64,000 nucleotides of DNA, from assembly GCF_007725405.1 (NCBI RefSeq), contig NZ_CP042163.1, positions 4,092,001 through 4,156,000 on the forward strand, read 5' to 3'. A program made the translations under genes and the position numbers. Numbering within the stretch: the first letter of the stretch is position 1; each line of letters opens with the position of its first letter. This DNA is from Shouchella miscanthi (GTDB lineage Bacteria > Bacillota > Bacilli > Bacillales > Bacillaceae_D). This document shows positions 53,196 to 62,022 of the stretch, piece by piece. The notes below the pieces were generated by a model, which saw only the letters and a program-made list of their open reading frames with translations, ran no database searches and was not told the DNA's origin.

Positions 53196-54776
53196 TCATG
53201 TCCCTAATGGAATATGGATCGTAATAATGGTACCTTTACCTTCTCTTGATAAAAGGTCAATCGTTCCACGAAAACGAGAGACTTCTTTTTTTACATTCTC
53301 TAACCCGTAGCCATGATCTCCCTTTTTTGTCGATTGTCTTTCTTGATTAGGCGAAAAGCCTTTGCCGTTATCTTCAATGACATAGCGAAGAACGCCGCCT
53401 ACTTGCTTAATCGTGACAATAATATACGTTTCTCGATGATTGAGACTAGCTTCCGCTGCATTGTCCATGGTGTTCCCAATGATCGTAATCCATGCATCAA
53501 TTAGCTCTGAAGATAGTTTTGGCCAAGGTGTACCTGACTGGAACAGAACGTTAATACCTTGCTCTTCTAGCACGCTTGTTTTTCGAGCTAAAAACTGCGC
53601 TAAACTTTTATCAGACACTAATTTGCTAATTTCATCTGGTAATTGGCTATTCTTCTTTTGCTGATAGCGTAAAGATAGATTTTCAATATAGTCTTTTAGT
53701 TCACTATATGATTCGGTTTCCACCATTGCACTAATAATGTGTAGCTTGTTCATAAACTCATGGGTTTCGCTCCTTAAGCTTTTGGCGTAAGTTTCTACTC
53801 CACTTAAACGTTTTATAATATCATCTAACTGATTCTTTTCACGAAATGTGGCAAGCGCACCAATACAGAGATCTTGATAAAAAATCGGCACCTTTGTCAC
53901 AACTGCTTCTAAATCACTTCGTTGATAAACTACATCATAGCTCCCTTCACGCTGTTCCATCACTTCTTCCAATTTAAGTTCTGGCCACACTTCATGGACC
54001 TTTTTCCCTTCCACAGATTCTTCATGATTGGTTGCTTTTAAAAAGGTTGTAGCAGCGCCATTAATGGCGATGATTTCACTGTCTTCATTAATCGCGATCA
54101 CGCCTTCACCCGCTGCTTCTAAAATGGCTTCACGCTCATTTACAAGCCGTGCAATTTGCTGAGGTTCAAGCCCGTGAAGCTGCTTCTTAATTCGGTTTGA
54201 AAGAAAATAGGCACCGATCATCCCAACAAGTAAGCTCCCGCTTGCACCAGCTACTGATGTAAGAATTGCCTGGTTTTCAGCCTCGTTAATAGCATCAGTA
54301 GAAATTCCCACCGAAACGGCACCAATTAATTCACCTGTTTGACTATAAACAGGTTCAAAAGCTCGAACAGAAGGACCTAAAAAACCAACAGCTTCCGAAA
54401 TATACGACTCTCCTTCAAATACTAAGTCCGCGTCACCACCTACGAACCGTTCCCCGATACGATCCTCAACCGGGTGGGTGTAGCGCTTTTGATCCGTATC
54501 CATCACGACAATATACAAGAACTCATTTTCTTCTCGAATTGCCTCAGCAAGCTGAATGAGCTCATCTGTCGTTTCGTCTGCTTCAAGGGCAGATACAACT
54601 GCTGGATGACTCTGCAAGTGGCTGGCGCTAATTTGAACTTTATCAGCCAGCTGTTCTCGTGTTAACGTTGCTTGTTGAAACGCGCTAAATAATCCAAATA
54701 ATAACAACGCTACTAGGACAATGCTAGCACTTAATAACATCGTTTGCGTTCTAAGCGTTAGTGGTTCTTTTTTCAT
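53196..54776 (-). CDS. DcuS/CitA-type sensor kinase (second copy)
   Basis: 526 residues: helix 1 (about 10-31), extracellular PAS with KRYTHPVEDRIGERFVGGD near 110-128 and GPSVRAFEPVY near 146, helix 2 (about 176-196), cytoplasmic PAS (about 215-320), phospho-acceptor RSETHEFMNKLHIISAMVE with His near 343, N-box GNTMDNAAEA, ENDNGKGF-type G-box (IEDNGKGFSP), and GYGLENVKKE. Same layout as the kinase at 3876. It lies 16 bases before the regulator. Ligand probably a C4-dicarboxylate, inferred from the transporter. Confidence 0.92.
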   Translation of the reverse strand: MKKEPLTLRTQTMLLSASIVLVALLLFGLFSAFQQATLTREQLADKVQISASHLQSHPAVVSALEADETTDELIQLAEAIREENEFLYIVVMDTDQKRYTHPVEDRIGERFVGGDADLVFEGESYISEAVGFLGPSVRAFEPVYSQTGELIGAVSVGISTDAINEAENQAILTSVAGASGSLLVGMIGAYFLSNRIKKQLHGLEPQQIARLVNEREAILEAAGEGVIAINEDSEIIAINGAATTFLKATNHEESVEGKKVHEVWPELKLEEVMEQREGSYDVVYQRSDLEAVVTKVPIFYQDLCIGALATFREKNQLDDIIKRLSGVETYAKSLRSETHEFMNKLHIISAMVETESYSELKDYIENLSLRYQQKKNSQLPDEISKLVSDKSLAQFLARKTSVLEEQGINVLFQSGTPWPKLSSELIDAWITIIGNTMDNAAEASLNHRETYIIVTIKQVGGVLRYVIEDNGKGFSPNQERQSTKKGDHGYGLENVKKEVSRFRGTIDLLSREGKGTIITIHIPLGT

Positions 54777-54912
54777 CTCCGTTCTCCACCTCTAGCCATT
54801 TTATCTGTTAAAATCCGAGCATCTTGTACTTACAAGTTTAATTTTTTTTTTTAAGAATGTATAGATTTCATTCAAACGGTAAGAATGAGTAGCGTATTCC
54901 CCTATCCCCCTT

Positions 54913-54942
54913 AGCTCCCAACAAATGTTGGGAGCTTTTTTT
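54913..54942 (+). terminator. Orphan terminator-like hairpin upstream of the EamA gene
   Basis: AGCTCCCAACA and TGTTGGGAGCT form a perfect 11-bp stem with a two-base tip (larger loop in practice) followed by seven T on the plus strand. No plus-strand gene precedes it; the kinase gene on the left is divergent. It therefore looks like a leader attenuator of the EamA operon or the end of a short RNA started near 54840. Confidence 0.7.
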
Positions 54943-55017
54943 ATCGCTTGGACATTTCTCTTTTCCTTTTGCATACAATTCAAAAAGAGTTTCACTTTTG
55001 CTTTTTGAAGGAGATAC

Positions 55018-55920
55018 GTGTTTATGCGTTGGTCTAGTTCTGTTTTAACTGCGGCTTTATTTGCTTTTTTAGCCGTCGCCTTTTGGGGGATATCGTTTGT
55101 AAACACTAAGGCACTGCTTGTAGAGCTTACGCCTAGTACAATCTTGATCAGTCGTTTTGCAATCGGTTCTCTATTTCTATTTTTATTTTTAATCATATTT
55201 CGCTATCCTCTTAAATTGCCTTTATACTACCTTCCGCACCTCTTTATTCTTGGGACTCTCGGTGTGTTTATACACCAATGGTTACAATCAACGGCATTGT
55301 TAACCATTCAAGCTTCTGAAGCGGGCTGGATGATTTCCCTGATTCCTATTTTCACGTGTGTACTTGCAGTTTTTTTTCTTCATGAACGATTCACACGTCT
55401 AAAAGGAATCGGCATGCTTCTAGCACTATTAGGTGTCCTGCTCATTACGAACCCTACGCACATTTCATCTTTCCAGCCGGGCTATATGCTCATGTTTCTT
55501 AGCACGATTAACTGGGCCGTTTATTCTTTGCTTTTAAAAGGGCTCCGTATACCATTGCCGCCTGTGACCATTACGTTTTATATGTGTTTAATCGGTACAT
55601 GCCTTACCTTCCCACTCGTACAGGTTCATACGAGCATCAAGGAATTAACGTCGCTTTCCATGAACGGATGGAGTCATTTGCTTTTTCTAGGGGTGTTCGT
55701 TTCGGCGGTTGCCTACTTCTTTTGGGCAAAAGCCTTGAAGCAACTACAAGCATCAACCGTATCTAGTTTTCTTTATATTGAACCGGTAGTAACGTTTATC
55801 GCGGCAGTCTATGTTTTAAAAGAAAAAGTTCTACTTCTAAGTATTGTAGGGGGAATCATAATTATAGGAGGAGTCTTGCTGTCAAACCACGGTTTAACTC
55901 AGCCGAAAAACAGGGAATAA
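55018..55920 (+). CDS. EamA/DMT-family transporter
   Basis: Membrane carrier of 300 residues with ten helices in two EamA repeats. The first begins FAFLAVAFWGISFVNTKALLVELTPSTILISRFAIGSL near 12-49. The second begins LMFLSTINWAVYSLLLKGL near 160 and ends with EPVVTFIAAVYVLKEKVLLLSIVGGIIIIGGVLLSN. These proteins usually export amino acids or metabolites. GTG at 55018 is four bases from AAGGAG; ATG at 55024 is equally possible. Followed by the cysteine-dioxygenase-like gene at 15 bases, so a thiol or sulfur amino acid could be its cargo. Confidence 0.9.
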   Translation: MFMRWSSSVLTAALFAFLAVAFWGISFVNTKALLVELTPSTILISRFAIGSLFLFLFLIIFRYPLKLPLYYLPHLFILGTLGVFIHQWLQSTALLTIQASEAGWMISLIPIFTCVLAVFFLHERFTRLKGIGMLLALLGVLLITNPTHISSFQPGYMLMFLSTINWAVYSLLLKGLRIPLPPVTITFYMCLIGTCLTFPLVQVHTSIKELTSLSMNGWSHLLFLGVFVSAVAYFFWAKALKQLQASTVSSFLYIEPVVTFIAAVYVLKEKVLLLSIVGGIIIIGGVLLSNHGLTQPKNRE

Positions 55921-55934
55921 GAAAGGAGACCATT

Positions 55935-56489
55935 ATGTTCGAACGCCATATAAGCAACTGCTTGCGTCCTCTTAATAAACCAAGTATTGAAAGACTACGT
56001 CAAGCATTGCTAAAGCTGAACGCAACCTATGATGAGTTAGCTCCTTACATTCAATCAAGCAGGGAAAAGCCTTACTATCGCAAACTGCTGTTCCAATCTA
56101 AACAGGTTGAACTTTTACTCATGAATTGGTCTGGCCTTGATTGTGCTCCCCATGATCACGGTGCATCTTATGGATGGATTCAAGTGATCGAAGGCAACGT
56201 GTCGAATCAGCTTTTTAAAGTGAAATCAAATGAGCTGCCAGAGCTATTCGTTGAGAAACGCTATAAACAAGGGAAAACATTTTTTGCCCCTAAAAAAAGT
56301 GTGCACCGCATGGAAGGCAACAAAGGGTTGTTAACTCTCCACTTATACGCTCCACCTATTTCAGGGATGAAAGTGTATGATTTAGAAAAATGTGCCGCCT
56401 GTGTCGTATCAGATGATTGTGGTGCCTGGTGGCCAGAAGATCAAAAGCAGCGGCTCAAAGTTATTCAATTAAATCAAACGCCGAAATAA
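55935..56489 (+). CDS. Cysteine dioxygenase-family protein (cupin)
   Basis: 184 residues, cupin fold. CDO metal motif CAPHDHGASYGWIQVIEGNVSNQ near 72-95 with two His ligands and the Cys before them (the position of the Cys-Tyr cross-link Cys in mammalian CDO). The third ligand His follows in KSVHRMEGN near 123. YYRKLLFQSKQVELLLMNW near 48-66 holds the substrate-binding Arg. Probably oxidises cysteine or a related thiol (e.g. 3-mercaptopropionate) with Fe(II). The tail has CAACVVSDDC, three extra cysteines. Middle gene of a three-gene operon. Confidence 0.88.
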   Translation: MFERHISNCLRPLNKPSIERLRQALLKLNATYDELAPYIQSSREKPYYRKLLFQSKQVELLLMNWSGLDCAPHDHGASYGWIQVIEGNVSNQLFKVKSNELPELFVEKRYKQGKTFFAPKKSVHRMEGNKGLLTLHLYAPPISGMKVYDLEKCAACVVSDDCGAWWPEDQKQRLKVIQLNQTPK

Positions 56490-56500
56490 GGAGGAATTCG

Positions 56501-57115
56501 ATGCATCTCTCTCAGTTAAATACAGCCGAGCTTACAGACGCTCAAATCACCGAACTTCTCTATCATTCTACTTTTGACGATGGACAACAGGGAGATTGCA
56601 TCTTCGTTCCAGGAAGCAGTAAGGCTGTCGACTATAAAGTCCCAAAAGCGATTCAACTCTATCAGGAAGGACGGGCTAATAAACTATTGTTCTCAGGAGG
56701 TGTATCTTGGGATGCTTCCAAGAAACCAGAAGCGGTGATGATGCAAGAACGAGCACTTCAAAGCGGCATCCCTGAGGAAGCGATCTTAATCGAAAAAGAG
56801 TCGCTACACACAAAAGAAAATGTTCTGGCTTCTCTCCTCGTTCTCGATCGTGCTTACTACTTGCATCATGTAAAGCATATCATCATCGTCACCTCTAGCA
56901 TTCATATGTTAAGAGTGTGGTTAACGATGCGCACGTATATGCCAAGCTGGATCACGTACTCTTTTGCCTCTGTAGATGATCGGAGCACAAAAGAAGGGAA
57001 TTGGTTTCTGTCACCTCATAGTCGCAAAAGAGTCGAAGCAGAAGTGCAGAAGCTTGTACGCTATGCAAGAATAGGGGCCATTATTGATGAAGACATTTCC
57101 ATTGGCGATGGATAA
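56501..57115 (+). CDS. YdcF/SanA-like DUF218 protein
   Basis: 204 residues from ATG 56501, behind AAGGAGGAATTCG. DUF218 motifs: DCIFVPGSSKAVDYKVPKAIQLYQEGRANKLLFSGG near 33-68, and the key ESLHTKENVLAS near 103-114 (normally E-x-x-S-x-x-T-x-E-N). VTSSIHMLRVWLTM near 131-144 follows (normally T-S-x-x-H-x-x-R). No membrane helix, unlike SanA. E. coli YdcF binds S-adenosylmethionine, but no enzyme activity is agreed. Role with cysteine oxidation is not clear. Confidence 0.87.
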   Translation: MHLSQLNTAELTDAQITELLYHSTFDDGQQGDCIFVPGSSKAVDYKVPKAIQLYQEGRANKLLFSGGVSWDASKKPEAVMMQERALQSGIPEEAILIEKESLHTKENVLASLLVLDRAYYLHHVKHIIIVTSSIHMLRVWLTMRTYMPSWITYSFASVDDRSTKEGNWFLSPHSRKRVEAEVQKLVRYARIGAIIDEDISIGDG

Positions 57116-57124
57116 GCCGAAAAG

Positions 57125-57166
57125 CCCTCCAATGTTGCCACTTTTTCAAGTGCCTACTTTGGAGGG
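57125..57166. terminator. Hairpin between convergent ydcF-like and degV-like genes
   Basis: CCCTCCAA (57125-57132) pairs with TTGGAGGG (57159-57166), with an inner CACTT/AAGTG stem. T runs are weak. Confidence 0.5.
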
Positions 57167-57185
57167 ACCATAATACGATCATGTG

Positions 57186-58031
57186 TTAGTTTGTGTAATA
57201 CATAAGTGCAATGGCACCAGGCCCTGTGTGGGTGCTAATGATTGGAGAGGTTTCCAGTATGGACGATGAGAAATGTTGTCGGACTTTTCTTAAACGATCC
57301 AACACTTGCTCACTAAACGTTTCGGCTTCAATATGAGCTACACCGACATGTTTAATCTCCTTCTCTTCTGTTTCTTTTGCAAATGTGTCTGTTAGAAATT
57401 CAAGCACTTGCTTCTGGGAGCGCTTCGTTGCTACAGGAGTATACGAACCGTCTTGTAAGGAAGCAATTGGCTTTATTTTTAATAATGAACCAAGGAGCGC
57501 CTTCCCTTTTCCAATTCGACCGCCTTTAGCCAAGTAGTCTAACGTATCGACAACAATATATAAAGAAGTCTTCGATCGAATATCAGCAAGCTCACTTAGA
57601 ATGTCCTCAAGGCTTGTCCCTTTATTTGCTAGTTCCGCCGCGCGTGTCACTTGAAAAGACAACGCAATTGAAATGAAACGAGAATCAACCACAGTCACTT
57701 TACCATCACATTCATCTGCCGCCATTTGTGCAGATGCAACGGTTCCGCTCATCGCACTTGTCATATGAATAGATAAAACGTGCGTATCAGGCTCACTTAA
57801 GAGTTCCTCATAAACCCGGACGAATTCCCCAACCGGAGGCTGAGAGCTTTTTGGAAGGTCTTCGCTTGTCACAAGCATGTGCGCAAACTCTTTCTTCGTT
57901 AAATCGACTCCATCTAAATAACTTTTACCATTAATGTTTATTGATAACGGGACAACGGTTACCCCTAACTCTTGTAAGATCGATGCATCTATATCGCAAG
58001 TGGAATCCGTCACAATTTTGATTTTTGTCAT
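57186..58031 (-). CDS. DegV-family fatty acid-binding protein
   Basis: 281 residues. N-terminal KIVTDSTCDIDASILQELGVTVVPLSININGKSYLDG near 4-40, KSSQPPVGEFVRVYEEL near 59-75, SAMSGTVASAQMAADE near 88-104, DSRFISIALSFQV near 113, TLDYLAKGGRIGKGKALLGSLLKIKPI near 160-186, and HTGPGAIALMYY at the end. This is the complete DegV fold (FakB-like). FakB proteins carry acyl groups to the FakA kinase; Bacillus has several DegV paralogues. A near-consensus cre box lies about 77 bases upstream. Confidence 0.93.
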   Translation of the reverse strand: MTKIKIVTDSTCDIDASILQELGVTVVPLSININGKSYLDGVDLTKKEFAHMLVTSEDLPKSSQPPVGEFVRVYEELLSEPDTHVLSIHMTSAMSGTVASAQMAADECDGKVTVVDSRFISIALSFQVTRAAELANKGTSLEDILSELADIRSKTSLYIVVDTLDYLAKGGRIGKGKALLGSLLKIKPIASLQDGSYTPVATKRSQKQVLEFLTDTFAKETEEKEIKHVGVAHIEAETFSEQVLDRLRKVRQHFSSSILETSPIISTHTGPGAIALMYYTN

Positions 58032-58107
58032 TAAAATCTCCCTTTAATAAGGCATTTTGTGAACGCATAACATACGTTGTTTGTAGTATGACACACGTGC
58101 ACCTGAG

Positions 58108-58121
58108 TGTAAACGCTCTCT
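58108..58121 (-). promoter_or_regulatory. Candidate cre box upstream of degV-like gene
   Basis: TGTAAACGCTCTCT fits the cre core TGWAANCGNWNNCW; only the flanking first base departs from consensus. Confidence 0.5.
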
Positions 58122-58207
58122 TAAAAAGCGCAATTATACGACTATAGAAAAAAGTATGAACGTAATCGTTTTCGTATTATTTTAGAGTTACCTATTTCTA
58201 TGAATAA

Positions 58208-58245
58208 ATTGTAAAGATTGTAACGTTCATTTATCCATTGTAAAG
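58208..58245. promoter_or_regulatory. Three ATTGTAA(A/C)G repeats before the polysaccharide cluster (candidate Pho box)
   Basis: ATTGTAAAG at 58208-58216, ATTGTAACG at 58217-58225, ATTGTAAAG at 58237-58245. Read on the minus strand they give TTACAA-N3-TTACAA-like direct repeats. PhoP boxes are TTHAYA-type hexamers spaced by about 3-7 bases, and the B. subtilis tua operon is PhoP-activated. A fourth ATTGTAAAG lies at 62099-62107, before the polymerase gene. Confidence 0.45.
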
Positions 58246-58311
58246 TTGAGCTTTTTTTCAATTTCCATTCTCTCTGCTACAATCTTTTCTTGAAGAGCAA
58301 GGAAAAGAGGG

Positions 58312-59754
58312 ATGAACAGCTTGTTAACGAAACACGCTTTTGCTTACTTATTATCGCACGGCATACCTGCCATTGTGGGCTTTTTAGGAATCGCTATTTA
58401 TTCTCGCTTACTTAGTCCCACAGAGTACGGTCATTATGCATTCATTTTTGCAAGTGCAGCAATTGTGAATGCTGTCTTGTTTGAATGGTTAAAGGTTAGC
58501 GTCTTGCGCATTCAACAACAGCACGAATTAGGCCGTGCTTACTATATGACTGTGAAAATCACATTTCTTTCACTGATGCTCATTAGTGCTTTATTTGCAC
58601 TGATACTGACGTTCGTCTCAACCGTTGCCACCCTCGAACTTGTACTTATTATATTGCTTTTGTCCTGGAGTCAATCGTGGTATCAACTACACCTTTCTTT
58701 ACTTCGGTCAGAGTTAAACCCCCTTGGATATGGGAAAGTAGCCTTCGCCCGTTCCGTAATCGGATTGCTATGTGCAACAATTCTTATTTTCTTTGACTTT
58801 GGAGCAACAGGACTTGTTACCGGGTTCATCATCGGCCTACTGCTCTCTGTTTTTCCAATGACCCTGAGGCGCTTTGGATTAACACTAGCACCGTCCACAT
58901 TTAACGTCTCATTAGTAAAACAGTTTGCAAGCTATGGTTTGCCATTAACCATTACGTTACTGCTAGGTATTGTTATCCATCAATCCGATCGATTAATCAT
59001 TACGGCTATGCTGGGAATGGAGGCTACCGGAAACTATGCCATTGCCTATGATTTAACGGAACAAACCATTTTTACTTGTATGCTCATTATTAACTTGGCA
59101 GCTTTTCCGATTGCTATACGTGCATTTGAACAGAAAGGTGAACGTGCTGCTCATCAACAAGTAAAACGTAATACAGAGATGCTGTTAGCAGTTGGTCTCC
59201 CGGTCACAATAGGATTCATTGTCACAAAAGACTTTATCGCAAGCTTTTTTTTAGGCGCTGCTTTTCAAGAAACGGCACGCATCCTGATTCCTTATATAGC
59301 TGTTGGTGCTTTTCTAAAAGGCATTAAACTATACGCAATTGATACAGTCTTTCACCTTACAAAACAAACAAAGCTCCAAATCATACCAGTTATTTTAGCC
59401 GCCGTCGTCAATGTTGCCTTGACGATCATCCTTATTCCACCATATGGACTTGAAGGTGCTGCTATAGCGACGGTTTTAGCCTACGCTCTCGCAATTACCA
59501 TAAGCTGGATTTTGCTCATCATTCAGCGCATTCCCTATCTTTTTCCGTTTAAAGAATTTGTAAAGGTTTTGTTAGCAAGTGCTGCCATGATCGTAAGTTT
59601 ACTTCCTTTTCATGACGAGAGCGGCTGGGGGATGTTTCTCACACGCGTTTTCATTGGCATTTTCACTTATAGCCTTGTTTATGCTGCCCTTCACTACTAC
59701 CAAATTAAAGCATTTATTGAGAATCGAAACGAGAGGAAGAAACGTATATGTTAA
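58312..59754 (+). CDS. Polysaccharide flippase (Wzx/TuaB-like, MVF superfamily)
   Basis: Membrane protein of 480 residues, about twelve to fourteen helices, moving lipid-linked sugar repeat units across the membrane. LLSHGIPAIVGFLGIAIYSRLLSPTEYGHYAFIFASA near 14-50 is the classic N-terminus of polysaccharide transporters (R-L-L-S-P-x-E-Y-G). LGIVIHQSDRLIITAMLGMEATGNYAIAYDLTEQTIF near 223-260 is the second hallmark. Length equals TuaB (about 483). First gene of the plus-strand cluster; overlaps the next gene by seven bases. Confidence 0.9.
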   Translation: MNSLLTKHAFAYLLSHGIPAIVGFLGIAIYSRLLSPTEYGHYAFIFASAAIVNAVLFEWLKVSVLRIQQQHELGRAYYMTVKITFLSLMLISALFALILTFVSTVATLELVLIILLLSWSQSWYQLHLSLLRSELNPLGYGKVAFARSVIGLLCATILIFFDFGATGLVTGFIIGLLLSVFPMTLRRFGLTLAPSTFNVSLVKQFASYGLPLTITLLLGIVIHQSDRLIITAMLGMEATGNYAIAYDLTEQTIFTCMLIINLAAFPIAIRAFEQKGERAAHQQVKRNTEMLLAVGLPVTIGFIVTKDFIASFFLGAAFQETARILIPYIAVGAFLKGIKLYAIDTVFHLTKQTKLQIIPVILAAVVNVALTIILIPPYGLEGAAIATVLAYALAITISWILLIIQRIPYLFPFKEFVKVLLASAAMIVSLLPFHDESGWGMFLTRVFIGIFTYSLVYAALHYYQIKAFIENRNERKKRIC

Positions 59755-60554
59755 CAATCATTATCCCTACCTTAGGAGAACGCAAACAAGAATTTAACCG
59801 ACTTCTTTCTAGTCTCGAAACACAAACGATGCCTGCGCTTGAACTGATTATTGTTTCGCAAAATCATCATGAACTAGTAAGTGAATGGCTGACACCTATT
59901 ACGATTTCTTATAGGCATATTCGATTACAGGAGAAAGGCTTATCGAAAGCGAGAAATGCAGCCCTACCTTATATAAACGGAGATCTTGTTACGTTTTCTG
60001 ATGACGACTGCTGGTATCCAAACCATGCAGTCGCCACAGTACATAAGTACTTAAAAAACGACAGCGACGGCTGTTGCTTTCAGATTTTCGATCCTGAAAT
60101 GAATGAGACCTACAAGAACTATCCAAAAAAACCATCTTCTACTGTCAATGGCCGAATGTTGTTTCGAAAATCCTCTATCGAGCTTTTTTTTAAAACCGAA
60201 GCCATTGCCTCTTTACGTTTTCATGAGTCATTCGGTCTTGGAAGCCATTACCCAAGCGGTGAAGAGAATTTATTTTTACAGCAATTCACAACAGGAAAAA
60301 AGCGGCTTGCTTATTATCCTGAAACGATTGTTTATCATCAAAAGCCAACAAAACAATCGAGGCTTTCAGAGAAACAACTCATTAGTAAGGGCCCTTTGTT
60401 TAAAACCATGTACAACACACCTATAGGACTACTTTTACTTACTGCGTTATTCATTAAAAAAGCGGGTTCCATTAAGCAACCAGTCAACAGTTATACGAAA
60501 GCTGTGAAAGCAATGCTCTCATTTAGCGAACAGCCAGAAAGGGGGACAAAATGA
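59748..60554 (+). CDS. Family 2 glycosyltransferase (TuaG-like)
   Basis: 268 residues, GT-A fold: LTIIIPTLGERKQEFNRLLSSLETQTMPALELIIVSQN near 2-40, EKGLSKARNAALPYINGDLVTFSDDDCWYP near 63-93 with the DDD metal motif, and GSHYPSGEENLFLQQF near 165, with the catalytic acidic pair EEN. No membrane helix except a weak segment near residue 225 (PIGLLLLTALFIKKAG). Adds a sugar to the lipid-linked repeat unit. Overlaps both neighbours. Confidence 0.92.
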   Translation: MLTIIIPTLGERKQEFNRLLSSLETQTMPALELIIVSQNHHELVSEWLTPITISYRHIRLQEKGLSKARNAALPYINGDLVTFSDDDCWYPNHAVATVHKYLKNDSDGCCFQIFDPEMNETYKNYPKKPSSTVNGRMLFRKSSIELFFKTEAIASLRFHESFGLGSHYPSGEENLFLQQFTTGKKRLAYYPETIVYHQKPTKQSRLSEKQLISKGPLFKTMYNTPIGLLLLTALFIKKAGSIKQPVNSYTKAVKAMLSFSEQPERGTK

Positions 60555-61633
60555 AAACCATAGCCTTTATTCTCTATTCATTCGATGCTGGTGGTGTTGA
60601 ACGGATGACCCTACACCTAGCAGAAAACTATATCAAACGAGGTTACAAGGTTGACCTTGTCGTTATGCATCCATCTGGGGAATATACTGATTCTGTTCCA
60701 AGTGGGGTATGTATTGTCCCCTTATCAAAAGTGAAAGCTAGAGCGGCATTGCCTGGGCTCATTTCCTATTTCCGTAAGAAGAAACCAGACATTATTTGTT
60801 CAGCAAAAGATTATCTAAATGTGCTCGTTATTCTCGCCAAAAAAATAAGTCAATTAAAAGCAACATTGATTGTGTCTAGCCGCGTTCATCTAAGTGAGCA
60901 AGCGAAGCAAGATCCATCTGCGAATCGAACAAAGAAATGGGTATTACGAACCTATCGGTATGCCGATCACGTTGTAGGCGTTTCCCGCGGGGTATCCTCT
61001 GATATTCAAGCCATTGCCCGCTTACCGGTTGTTCATACGATTTATAATCCTGTTATCACAAGATCATTAAGTGAGAAGATGAATCAGCCTATCCATCATC
61101 CATTTTTATCAGATTCGTCTTTACATGTTTTCGTCACAGTTGGCAGACTACATAAACAGAAAGATTATGTAACATTACTCCGAGCCTTTGCGCTTGTGCA
61201 TAAACGCAACCCTCATACGGCGCTCATTCTTGTCGGCGACGGAGAAGAACGTGAAGACTTGGAAACCTTTGTAGTGACAGCCAAACTACAGAATGCCGTC
61301 AGCTTTGTTGGCTACCAACACAACCCTTATCCCTATATGAAGCAAGCAGACGTATTTGTATTATCTTCCTTATATGAAGGTTTCGGGAATGTGTTAGTAG
61401 AGGCAATGGCCGCTGGGACGCAAATGGTCTCTACCGATTGTCCAAGCGGTCCAAAAGAAATTTTGAAAGATGGCATGTATGGACACCTTATTCCTGTTGG
61501 CAACTATGAAGCATTAGCAATGGCTATGGAATCTGCTCTTTTAAACCCTGTTCCTGCGGAAGCGTTAATTCAGAGAGCACATGATTTTACCGTAGATACA
61601 TGTGCAAACCACTATGAAAAACTTTGGCTATAA
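60551..61633 (+). CDS. Family 4 glycosyltransferase (TuaC-like)
   Basis: 360 residues, GT-B fold. N-terminal FILYSFDAGGVERMTLHLAENYIKRGYKVDLVV near 6-38; C-terminal Rossmann with VTVGRLHKQKDYVTLLRAFALV near 196-217, LILVGDGEEREDLE near 226-240, VSFVGYQHNPYPYMKQADVFVLSSLYEGFGNVLVEAMAAG near 251-290 (E-x7-E motif in EGFGNVLVEA), and PSGPKEIL. Retaining transferase. Its ATG overlaps the GT2 stop by four bases. A strong terminator follows, splitting the cluster. Confidence 0.93.
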   Translation: MKTIAFILYSFDAGGVERMTLHLAENYIKRGYKVDLVVMHPSGEYTDSVPSGVCIVPLSKVKARAALPGLISYFRKKKPDIICSAKDYLNVLVILAKKISQLKATLIVSSRVHLSEQAKQDPSANRTKKWVLRTYRYADHVVGVSRGVSSDIQAIARLPVVHTIYNPVITRSLSEKMNQPIHHPFLSDSSLHVFVTVGRLHKQKDYVTLLRAFALVHKRNPHTALILVGDGEEREDLETFVVTAKLQNAVSFVGYQHNPYPYMKQADVFVLSSLYEGFGNVLVEAMAAGTQMVSTDCPSGPKEILKDGMYGHLIPVGNYEALAMAMESALLNPVPAEALIQRAHDFTVDTCANHYEKLWL

Positions 61634-61635
61634 AA

Positions 61636-61680
61636 AAACTAGACAGGACAGCTCACGTTAAGAGCCGTTCTGTCTAGTTT
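61636..61680. terminator. Bidirectional terminator inside the polysaccharide cluster
   Basis: AAACTAGACAGGAC (61636-61649) pairs with GTTCTGTCTAGTTT (61667-61680, one G-U), flanked by A and T runs, between convergent GT4 and lipoprotein genes. Confidence 0.88.
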
Positions 61681-61683
61681 CAC

Positions 61684-62022
61684 TTACGGAAAAACAAGAT
61701 TGTCAAGCTTGTGAATACCGTTTTCCTCTACCCAATCAGCTACATAAAGAAGCTCATCCTCTACTGTATAACGGTAAATCCGTTCATCCATTAATACGTA
61801 ACGCGTTTGTTCATGTTCATATAGCCTTTGCTTGAACGCTTCATACGTCTCAGTATCCATGTCGCTTTCGACACTCGCAAATGACAGAAATTGCTCTTCG
61901 GTTAATGTATGTAGATTGTTTCGCAAGTAACTATCCCCCTCTAATGTTGAGCGCACGGTCAGTGTTTGCTCGCCACACCCTACTAGAAAGAGAAACGACA
62001 GAACGATCATCACCTTTTTCAT
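61684..62022 (-). CDS. Small lipoprotein of unknown function
   Basis: 112 residues. Signal peptide MKKVMIVLSFLFLVGC with lipobox LVGC, Cys16 being the lipid site. The mature part is acidic and mixed helix/strand (TVRSTLEGDSYL, TEEQFLSFASVES, RYTVEDELLYVADWVEENG). I recognise no family. It points against the polysaccharide genes and splits them, so it may be a later insertion or have its own role. Confidence 0.75.
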   Translation of the reverse strand: MKKVMIVLSFLFLVGCGEQTLTVRSTLEGDSYLRNNLHTLTEEQFLSFASVESDMDTETYEAFKQRLYEHEQTRYVLMDERIYRYTVEDELLYVADWVEENGIHKLDNLVFP

